DNA of 64,000 bases from Limnephilus marmoratus (taxonomy: Eukaryota; Arthropoda; Insecta; Trichoptera; Limnephilidae). Below the pieces are notes generated by a model that had not been told where the DNA came from, ran no database searches, and was given only the letters and a program-made list of their open reading frames with translations. Below, in pieces: positions 55,004 through 64,000 of this stretch (positions are counted from its first letter, which is position 1; each line of letters begins with the position of its first letter). Location: contig OU862909.1 in NCBI GenBank assembly GCA_917880885.1, forward strand, positions 34,532,405 to 34,596,404. Direction: 5' to 3'. The position numbers and the translations under genes were made by a program.

Positions 55004-57956
55004 TCGCCAGCCATGGGTAAAATCATGAACATTGAAAATGGTTTTCAAAGCGTATTTTTTGGTTTAAATCATTCTAAAAATCACTGATAATACAAGTACG
55101 TGTACACCTAAATATATAAACACGTCACAGGACACAGGTATTATTTATTTTGGATACAAAAAAGCTGTGGAAATAAATTTATGAGGATGCTGTGACATTG
55201 ATATTACGTAAGAACATAACATGTTTTGTATACAGGACCTACGTTGTAGGTACATAGAATCACACATGTTAGTTTTGTTTGCTCCAAAATAATGGTTCTG
55301 ATGTAATTCTTTGTAACTTGTTTATAATTTATGTATTCATATGAGGAATCGTATCATCGTTGGTACTTCAGGACAAAAAGAATTTTGCATATCTAATAGA
55401 CACTTTATAAAACAAATATACTCTGCTTTGCGCGAAAAGAGCCTTCTTTTGACCTTTGAAAAATATATGTAAATTTGAACAATTTTTGGGCGAATATTTT
55501 TTGCAGAACAACCCATAAAATACGTATGCTTGTATTGTGAGTTATTTCGACAAAACGTGAAAAATGATTATTTTTATAAGTAATTGAGAATCTCCGTAAT
55601 AACAGAAGTTACTATGCTTTATGAGTGGAGTCTATGAACATAATTAGGGAGGAGGGAAGATTTATTAATTTAATTGTTTCTCAACGCTAATGACTATATA
55701 TAGTGTCTATTATTATATTTCGAGTCGATTCTGGTGTAAATATATCTTTTTGATTTTAGCTAATTATCGTTTTCGAGTAAATCAATCCGACGTCGATCAA
55801 ATTTGAAAAAAAAGGCCGATTAATTTGGTATCGTTTTCGAAAGCGTCGAAAAAAAAACTAAATTATAAGATACCCTAAAAAATGTTTTTTGAGGTCTCGA
55901 TGTACATTTACCCTTTTTCTGCTAGTGCCACTGATTTCCGGACACTGTTTACATTGAGAAAAAAATGTATCAGTTTTATATTACCTACTCGTAGAAGACA
56001 AATATTTTGAAATTGTTCTAGCTGTCTTTGTCTTTGACTAGATATGAATGGGAAGGTTTTAGAAACCTTAATTGGACTAAATCTCTACCCTGACCATTTT
56101 TCCGCATGTAAAAGTCACACTCTTTCATGACAGTTTATTTATTAATGTTCAACGAGGCTTTTAAATTTACGTTAACCAGTTGGAATTTTTGTGTTGAATT
56201 CACAAAAAAAGGAAGTTCCTAATTGTTAATTATTACAGTAACCCGTTATTGTAATAAAAATGTATGTGAATGTTGGCTACTTTTGAAATAGTACAGTTGT
56301 TTTACACTGACATCAGAAAAATTAGTTTTTGCAATTACAGTGGCTTCACATTCAGTGTGCAATACATCGATCGTCCAGTTGATTTGTCAGATATCTTCAA
56401 ATACTATGTTTTGAGATAATAACTAAAGCAATATTCGAATGCTCGCTATAAATAAAATATTATTTATACGAGTCTGTGTTTTACATATTAAATATGCTAT
56501 AAAATAACACAGTGAGGCATAACGGCCCGGACAGTAGTATGAAATATCTTACCACCCAAAAAACATCAATACTTTTTTTAATTCACTACAAGTACTTCTG
56601 CATTATAATTGTTAATAATTGATTTGGTAGTGTTTACGAGTAACCTGAGTATTGCACCCGATTGCACCAGATAGAGGTACAATTATAACTCAAAAAATCA
56701 ACTAAAATTTCGATTTATCTTATCCATACTTATAAAACCAATGAATTTATTGAAGAAAATAACTAGATCAGCAATTCTCGAAAAGTATCAAAAATTATCA
56801 ATTATCAAAAATTGTTGTCGGAATGCATTTGATTGGCTAAATATTGGGTTAAACCGAAATCAAAAATATTCATGAAATAAAGTTAAAATAGTATCCCTAA
56901 ACTATTAAAATAGTAAACTCATCTCATTAATGTTGGTAGGTAAGTGTCGAAATGAGCTAACCCATGGTAAAAAAAGAAACGGATCTTCAGGAATGTATGT
57001 TTTAAAGTAGAAAATCTTTTGATTGAACCGGCTAAAGCTCTTGAACGGTAAGCTCTAATCTTTCGTTGAAGCAACAACGACTACCGACCGGTGAGCTCCA
57101 TCGTCACGAAATTTGCACATATTTATCTGTATGGAATTATTAGATCAACACATTTATTCTTAGCTCATAACATCATTTCTATCAAACGCTATGGAGCTTT
57201 AATGGATTGGTATAATTGTCAAAAATAAGACTAAATGCCTTTTTTTATTTCATTATTTGCGTTTTTAAACTGTGAACTAATTAAAATAATAAAAGCATTT
57301 AAGGAAAAAGGTTTGTTGTAACTTTGAGGAGTCGCATTATAAAGCTAGTGACGTTAAAAACAACAAATAATGACTAAAGGAACTACCCACCTACCTTTCA
57401 GGCATTAAAAAACGAACTCGTTTAACCCTTTTAACCAATTCGTATCAATATGTCTCGTATAACGATACAACACCGATTATCACAACCTGAGAACAACAAA
57501 CTGCACGAGATCGGTTGGCCGGACACAGACTGCATTCTGCACATAAAACTGGCTTGAGGTACAACCGACCGGGGATACGAACTGTAAATAAGAACCTAAG
57601 TATAACCATAATAATAATATCATATGGTAAAGGAGGTGGTGGGTATAAATACATGAAGTATAATGCGAGGCTGGGAGATGGCTGTAGCCGTGCGGTGTCC
57701 GGTTCGATGACTCGCGCGGTGCATTCCGGACAGGGTTATGCCATAATTCACACACGCTGAACGTTACTTTTGTGGGGTAATGATGCGTCAATTAACAGGA
57801 TAAAAATGTCAAGGAATTTTTTTTCATTTAATGTTCAGTAATGGTAGAAGAAAAACTATTTTGTAATAACCTGTTTTTAACCTAATTCTGTAATTTTTAG
57901 AAGGCGAACACTTTGTGGTAAGATAATATTAAATAAATAAAATCGTTACGACATTA
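55004..57956. other. Long AT-rich spacer, no gene recognised
   Basis: No conserved frame or terminal repeats were seen in about 2.95 kb. At 57480-57780 base composition rises toward 50% GC, and a TATAAATA lies at 57645-57652. It has no initiator at the right distance and no recognisable exon. Confidence 0.3.
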
Positions 57957-58172
57957 AAAATAAGTAAATAAAACAGTTATAAATTTAAAAGTAAGTAAGT
58001 AAAACAGGTATAACTTTAAAAGTAAGTAAATAAAATAGGTAGGTATAACTTTAAAAATAAGTAAATAAAACAGTTGTAACTTTAAAAGTAAGTTAATAAA
58101 ACAGTTATAACTTTAAAAGTAAGCAAATAAAACAGTTATAACTTTAAAAGTAAGAAAATAAAACAGTTATAA
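57957..58172 (+). repeat. 31-bp tandem repeat, about 7 units
   Basis: The unit is AGTAAGTAAATAAAACAGTT followed by ATAACTTTAAA, with small substitutions (GGTATAAC, GTTGTAAC) and one 4-bp insertion (GGTA). Confidence 0.9.
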
Positions 58173-58299
58173 CTTTTCGATGTGTGTTTTAAACGGTAAC
58201 CAGCTGGTTAAAGCCAGTATTGATGAGGTTGTGATAAAACAAATTTACTGTTATTATTTATTAATTTTATTATATTTATGCACTGAACGGATAGGTATA

Positions 58300-58382
58300 T
58301 CTAAAACGGGCAAATTGCCTAGTTGGACAGCCAAAGATCATTTTAAAAAATGTAATGTTTTCAAAATAAATAAATAAAAATA
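58300..58382 (+). mobile_element. LINE 3' tail
   Basis: Hairpin GGGCA-AAT-TGCCT (58308-58320) then AGTTGGACAGCCAAAG and a AAATAAATAAATAAAAATAAA tail. Related to 20393 and 43208. Confidence 0.65.
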
Positions 58383-58909
58383 AATTCCTAGAATTGTGAT
58401 CTATTCGAAATTGAAAGAAAACCAATCTCATTAATTCGCTTACAACCGTTCAACTAAAAGGCCGAAGACAGCAAAAGCTTGATAAATTTTCATTCGAAGT
58501 AAGGGAAATTTGCATTACTTCCGGCAGACCACGAACGCCCAAAACGTATTTTACTTTTTATCTCTTCAGTATTTTTCATTCGACAAGTACATCGCCTGAG
58601 AATGGTTCGTTCTATAAACCTAGATCAACACTTATTTCAGTAACTTCACCCGAACAGTCACAAAACGCACAACACATATTCCAAATAGCATCAAAAGCCA
58701 TCAAAAGGACAAAATAAGGTGTATGTATTTAATTGTTTATAATAACATATTTCCTTTATAAAATGAAGATAATATTGGTAGTCCTTAGTCGAAGTATGAT
58801 AGTTTCTTCTTCAAACTTCGCAAATACGCTGTGGCGTCATTAATTAAATGATTAAATCAATTAATTGAAAACAAATGGCTTTGCGAAAATACCAATATTT
58901 AATCAATAT
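58383..58909. other. AT-rich, no gene seen
   Basis: No feature recognised. Confidence 0.3.
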
Positions 58910-59035
58910 CTGCCCTGATGATGGACACTGTAACGCTGTCCGAAATGTTGGCTAAAGGAGGAGGTAACGCAACACGGCATAACACCCCAAAAACAAATAA
59001 CAAAAATACTTTTGGCCGTGAAAATCTAAAATCAT
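58910..59035 (+). mobile_element. Palindromic MITE family P, right-half copy
   Basis: CTGATGATGGACACTGTAAC, GCTGTCCGAAATG and CAACACGGCATAACACCCC match 29268-29452. The left arm is missing. Confidence 0.65.
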
Positions 59036-59203
59036 ATCATTATCAATATGTTTCAAAACATAGTTTTCTTCGTTAGGATTAAAAATATTAATGATATTAA
59101 TTTTATCCTGACGATAATATTGATTATATAGTGGTTTTTTACAAAGTTTATTTTAATTTAATTAAGTATAAATGAGTTTAAAAGGATGGAAGTTGATCTG
59201 GTC

Positions 59204-59530
59204 GAATTAGCTCATTGGTCAGAGCAAAGTCCCGGCAAGGGAGGTCCTGGGTTCAATTTCCAGATGCGACCGAATCTTTTTCTGTCATTTTTCCAATGAA
59301 TATTAAACAATATTTACAATGAATATTAAACTGGACAGATGGCCTTACTAGGCTAGACTCTATGTAGTTCTGTTGCTCGGCCGGCGGACTGAAGGAGACC
59401 GCCCAATAACACTGAAGCCTTCGGCTATCATCTTAACCGTTCGTAACTAAGGCACGAACGGCGATAGGTGGTACTCTCCTGATATCCAACACACGCTGTT
59501 GGTATAAAGCAGAACTTCGTATTACAAACA
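59204..59530 (+). mobile_element. tRNA-derived SINE
   Basis: The head 59204-59276 folds well as a tRNA. GGTCG pairs with CGACC, GCTC pairs with GAGC in a D-arm, box A is TAGCTCATTGGTCAGAGC, and a T-arm CTGG...CCAG surrounds TTCAATT. The sequence continues directly into about 250 bp of body with GC-rich blocks (CGGCCGGCGGACTGAAGG). That and the missing CCA-side context favour a SINE over a functional tRNA. Confidence 0.6.
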
Positions 59531-59924
59531 AAGCTATCGACATCTATTGCACGAAGCTGAAACTACATGAATAAATTAACACACTACATGAACGGGAGCT
59601 TACACTCAGCATGTCGTGTTGTTGATTTACTGATTCTGTTTTCCGAAGAGTGTGCCGACATGCTTTTAAATGTTATTTACATATTATTTTCAAACGATTT
59701 ATTTATTCACTGGGGCAAAACGTCCCTTCGTGATGTGTCGCTGCACACCGTTTGCAAGAATTAAAGTTAATACGCCAAAAAGTTTAAACCTATTTCACGA
59801 ACAATGAAACTGGGCGTAGCTGATTTGTTCATTCCAGAATGGAAACGCACAAAAGCAGTCAGACGAAATGATCCGATTTAACACACTACACTCCCTAAAT
59901 ATTCTTTCTGAGACCTAGCATTCC
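59531..59924. other. AT-rich, no gene seen
   Basis: One short open frame at 59567-59764 has no motif. Confidence 0.3.
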
Positions 59925-60235
59925 AAATTTCTACCAAAAGAAACATATTTCCCTTGAACAGTAAGTTTTTAAGCTCTTAAAAAAATACACGTGTGTTATT
60001 TTTTATGATAATCTCTATACAATCGCCGATTTTAAAAAGCAAAGTATGCTCGGAAATTTATAAAAAAAACACATATGGTTCTAGTATACGGTGCTTCTTT
60101 ATTGGTCGAGAGATTTTTGCTCTTTATTTTTATTCTTTAAATATTTTCGCGTAGACCTATTATATATCATATATAATCGTTTTTTTTCACAATAACGCAC
60201 TCCCTTTAACAATCGTTTTTACATATCTCCCATTC
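59925..60235 (+). repeat. Dispersed repeat family H, copy 3
   Basis: Matches 13975-14345 more distantly (ACATATTTCCCTTGAACA, CTTAAAAAAATA, TTTAAATATTTTCG, TTTACATATCTC). Confidence 0.5.
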
Positions 60236-60678
60236 AAACCATACAACTTCTTTAAGAGGAACCACGGTTGCCGAGAAATTTAAATAATTGGTATTTTTCC
60301 AAACTGTTGCTGTCACCGTCGCTGCTACCCCCGAATACTGAGCGAAAGGGACAACTGCGTCTCTGGCTGATAATACCTAATTAAAATAGTCAAAATCTGG
60401 GATTTGTAAATCCCGTCTTTCTCCTCCAAAACTGGACCGATTTTTAAGATTTTTTTCCAACTGTATTGGAAGAAAATATTTTACATCCGCACGTATTGCT
60501 TTTTTTAAAATACATAGTCTATTATAAAACAACATCTGCTAATGGCATTTAACCTAGGCAATTTCAAAGATATTTGGAGGGTCCTAACTTCAATAAAAAG
60601 TAACTTATCAAAAAGGCAAAACGTAAGGACAGGCTAGTGTGGTCCATATCTACATTATGCTAAAAAATGGCTCTAATG
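60236..60678. other. AT-rich, no gene seen
   Basis: No feature recognised. Confidence 0.3.
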
Positions 60679-61416
60679 TTAAGATGAAGCCATAGTAAAT
60701 AATGCAAAATCATACACAATCATATGTTTTTGTTTTGAAAATTTGATCGCTTAGAATTATTATAGATGCTTCAATTAAATACTGCGTGTAGAACATACAT
60801 TGGCCCTTAAAAATATCTGTCATTATTTTTATAAGTCTTTTAATAAACCTATAAAAAAATAAAATATAAGGTCCATTAAAGAAACTTTCAAGTTCAAACT
60901 CTCCTATTTATAAACCCCCTTTCGGATATGGTTTTATTGTATAATGTGGCAAATTCAGTTTATTTTATAATAATCGAAAAAAAATTTGATACTTACGCCC
61001 AATCTTCCCAAATTAAAATAAAATATGCATTTTCGCGTTGTTATTTTACAATACGGCCGCTATTCGACGAATTTAGTTTTTCAAAGTGAACCCAATGGCG
61101 TCCACCGAAGAACTGCTGACCACGCCACGCCTATTTCGTATCAGTCACGCCCCGGCCGGAGCGGGAGATGAACGTGTGGCTCCGCGTCGCTTGATTTCGT
61201 GAAATCAATTTTAAATTTCCATTTTATTACAATAAACAATGCGTAAAAAAAGAATTAATGTTTTTTACGGGGTTTTACGAAACAAATCTGTAAAAAAAAT
61301 CTTAAATACCTTTTCCAACCTTTCCAAAAGCTTTTTTTCAAGTATTTTCAAACTCCTCCCGTAAAGGGGCGTGAATTCTGATTTCGATTTTTTTCTGGAC
61401 TATTGGATCGCCTTAA
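60679..61416 (-). mobile_element. TTAA-bounded MITE family T2, copy 3
   Basis: Reverse complement of the other T2 copies, with TTAA at 60679-60682 and 61413-61416. It is the longest copy, retaining a GCC-rich internal block. Confidence 0.8.
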
Positions 61417-62200
61417 AATCGAGAGAGGAAATTGGGGAATACGTTAGTATGGACAAAACGCCGCCCGGTTTTCTCTTAACCGTTGAGCTTTGAAGTGTAA
61501 AAACATTTGACTTAAATTCAGAGCATTACGAAATGTATGACAAGCATTTCAAAGTTAATTCACCCGCATGATTTTGTTGGTATATAGATTATTTTTTAAT
61601 CTAACGAGTAAAGTTGACAGGTGTCACCCAAAAAAAATACACTTCACCAAATGTCAATGATTCAGCTGTCTACAGGTTTTGTTTAACGGATTAACTATTA
61701 TTCGTATTATCCCTCATATTATGTCGATGCTTTTATGTCATCTTTAACATTTGGATGATTTTTTTCGATATATATGTTCTGCATTGAGTCACTCATGATT
61801 TTGCATTATGAGTCACAAGGTAAGACTGTCTGACGAACTGGGCCGCCGTTCTTAAGGAAAAACTCATCGAGAACTGATCCTTTTAGAAAGAAATGTTTAA
61901 TTTACAAGTGGCGTTTATACGATACTTACGACTGCAGAACATGAAAATAATCCAAGCTTATTTGTATATATTTATTTACATATATTTTATCATCATTATT
62001 GACATAGTTTTTTAAAAAACTCTGAAGTTTTTGGAGTTTAGTTTATTTTATTTTATTCAAACTAATTGTTTAATTCACTGGGTTATTTACTACATGCCTA
62101 CACAGCCACGTTGAAATAATAATAATTGAAATAGGTTGAATTAAGAATTAAATTTACGATCACAAAGTAACACGAACAAACCATCGATATCTAAATCTAA
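61417..62200. other. AT-rich, no gene seen
   Basis: No feature recognised. Confidence 0.3.
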
Positions 62201-62733
62201 TCTTCTAAATAAATAAAAATGAATCGCCGAAATGTATGTACGCGCATAACTTCCGAACGACTACACCAAATTGAATAATTCTTTTTTTTTGTGTTCATTA
62301 TTGTCAGGACAAGGTTTGTATAAAACTATTGGTGAACTCTGGCATTTTGAAATTTGTATAAAAAAATTACAATAGGTGGCACGCGAGATGGCTGAAAACC
62401 GAATGTACTGGGACTGAATGTATGGAAAACGGGAGGTGGGAGGGGAATTCGGGTAGGGTGTTCGCGGGAGGGGGGAGGCGGGGAACAAGGGAGGGAAGAA
62501 AGGAACCTTGGAGGGGGGAGGGGAATTCTGGAGGGGGGTTCACGGGACGAGGGAAGGGGGGAGTGGAGTGGGGAGGGGGAAGGTTGAGGAGGGGGAGAGG
62601 GAACACGAGAGGGGAAGGGGACGCGGAAGCGGAAGGGGAGGCGGAAGGGAAACGGAACGAATGGGAAAGGACATGCAGGGAGAAATAATTTGTTTATTAA
62701 ATGGCATAGCAACGCATGCCGGGTACCAGCTAG
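62201..62733 (+). mobile_element. Non-autonomous Helitron, copy 2
   Basis: Begins TC after A (62200) and ends CTAG before T (62734). The hairpin GGCAT...ATGCC lies just upstream of CTAG. It shares both ends with copy 1 but has a longer purine tract with GGAGGGGGGAGGGG-type repeats (62430-62640), which accounts for the 100-bp size difference. Confidence 0.85.
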
Positions 62734-63152
62734 TATATAATAATAAACAATCAGCCTTCAATCAATTCTCCAACTCTTTCGAATAAATTGTGCTGAATGA
62801 TATTATGCATACTTTACAGAGGCGTATACATTTGTGCATCCCTGAGTGGAAATGTGCAAAGCTCAGTGGAAGCATGCAGCCCTGGGAAAAAGTTTCCATC
62901 GTACGGCCCTGAGTGTAAGTGTGCAGCTCTGAGTGGAAGGTAGCAAGTAGCGAAAGAGGTTCTATAAATACACCAGTGAGGCTTTCAACTTCCACTAGTG
63001 GTCCAAAAGCGGCAGCTGTAGCTACCCATCTCGTTTCCAGTGCATACCACATTCCTACATTTTACTCTCATAGAATAAAAAAAAATCAGAGTTTGCAATT
63101 CACACGCGGTAGAAGTGAAACCTTCAGAAAACTAAAATAGACAAGAGTGGGG
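62734..63152. other. No gene recognised
   Basis: 62830-62940 repeats GAGTGGAA(G/A)/GAGTGTAAG + TGTGCA-GC-CT three to four times at irregular spacing, a weak tandem repeat. Confidence 0.35.
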
Positions 63153-63595
63153 AGACTACGAAGCACTTTATTTTATCACAAGGGTGATTTTTTCCATATT
63201 TTTGTCGTCGAATTCCAGTATACCTTTTCCGATACATTCGGTCATCCTATTAGTATTTGTATTTTTCTTCTTCGACGTCGCTAGAAGTCGCTTTCTTTTG
63301 TGTTTTCTTTTGCCTGTTCATTTTGGAGTAGTTTGAAGATTGGATGTTGATTTAAAAAAATATATTTTTTTGGTAGGATTCGATCCTTAGTAAATTCCGG
63401 CCGCTGAGGTTAGTTTTATATTAGATTATAATATATTTATTTATCATATTATTTTAGAACCGAATACCCGTGAAATAAATAAATATTTTATTGCTATCTC
63501 ATTCTCTCGCAAGCTAAATCCTGTAGATGTACGTGTTTGTCACTTTTTAATGTCTCTTGTTTCCGTTTCATTGAGTTTCAAATTACAACGGTGCT
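63153..63595 (-). mobile_element. tRNA-box-containing dispersed repeat, family A copy 2
   Basis: Reverse-orientation match to 2198-2668, including box B (GGATCGAATCC) and the conserved MNRQKKTQKKATSS reading frame. The region of box A has diverged. Confidence 0.6.
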
Positions 63596-64000
63596 AAAGA
63601 AGTTTTCACTTCAAAAATAATGCAATATGGCCTGCTTCGTAATCAAATCAGGCGTTAATTTTCCAACACAAAACTGCGTTTCATCATTATTATGAAATTC
63701 TAATGGATGGCGATGATATTATACAATGTCAGGCAAGTGTAAGAGAGACAGAGCTCACGCAAATTGGGTTGATTGATTTCCATTCAAATCTACCCGAAGC
63801 GTATAACCTATAAGAAATTATTCCAAAACTGCTTTGCTAATGTATATTTCATAATTTTTATGAAATAACATATGACTATTGTTTATTTATGTGACATGTA
63901 GCTATACATTATAAGTTATCTGACATGTAGCTATACTTTAAACTAGATAGGTATGTTTACCTTCACAAAATATTGAAAAAAAGTAATAAACGAAAACAGG
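63596..64000. other. AT-rich, no gene seen
   Basis: GACATGTAGCTATAC is duplicated at 63893 and 63921. Nothing else recognised. Confidence 0.3.

Noticed and set aside
57645..57652. TATAAATA as a promoter
   Set aside because: No initiator at the right distance and no coding exon downstream. The only support is one motif in AT-rich DNA.
59204..59276. Functional tRNA gene
   Set aside because: The fold is good but has an acceptor mismatch, an irregular anticodon arm and no 3' terminator T-run. It runs directly into a SINE-like body.
1..64000. Integrated viral sequence, LTR retrotransposon or host multi-exon gene
   Set aside because: No capsid, integrase, protease, envelope or viral polymerase motif and no paired LTRs were seen. 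No series of splice-flanked conserved exons was recognisable by eye.

Overview
The window is AT-rich animal DNA that reads as an insect intergenic region built almost entirely from transposable elements. No conserved multi-exon host gene, rRNA gene or bacterial-type operon is visible. Insect origin is inferred from TTAGG-type tracts, insect-style Helitrons, tRNA-headed SINEs, RTE-like and CR1/Jockey-like LINEs and several MITE families. A hemipteran-like host is a guess. Nothing here fixes the species.

The only long protein-coding gene is a 981-codon LINE ORF2 on the minus strand (44319-47264), with complete endonuclease and reverse transcriptase signatures and no stop codon, so it is probably a young copy. 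Decayed relatives lie at 17985-19140 (endonuclease part), 30226-30650 and 40976-41819 (RTE-like RT C-termini), 34279-34810 (ORF1), 36255-36860 and 38600-38900 (C-terminal tails). Separate LINE 3' tails occur near 9485, 20393, 43208, 48840 and 58300.

The rest is DNA-transposon and SINE debris, read by comparing parts of the window with each other. Helitrons lie near both ends (140-569 and 62201-62733), with further termini at 11027 and 53744. hAT-type insertions with 8-bp target duplications are at 4005-5036, 9973-10661 (with a nested copy) and 37559-37788. A fold-back MITE with an exact 8-bp duplication is at 39588-40130. Two families bounded by TTAA have three copies each (about 0.72 and 0.70 kb). 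A SINE-like family has four copies. Other dispersed repeats are present in two to four copies.

The most unusual structures are giant inverted repeats: 23896-24651, 16802-17955, 39588-40130, and a nested pair at 31729-32637/32137-32567 whose arms are minisatellites. The outer nested element shares its terminus and repeat unit with an 807-bp array of 15-bp repeats at 53807-54613, and carries TTAGG tracts inside its arms. Another highlight is a short hairpin with an apparent compensatory base change, shared by three LINE 3' tails. There is also a promoter-like arrangement (CRE, TATA-like box, TCAGT initiator, ATG) at 16070-16243, which could begin a small secreted-type peptide.
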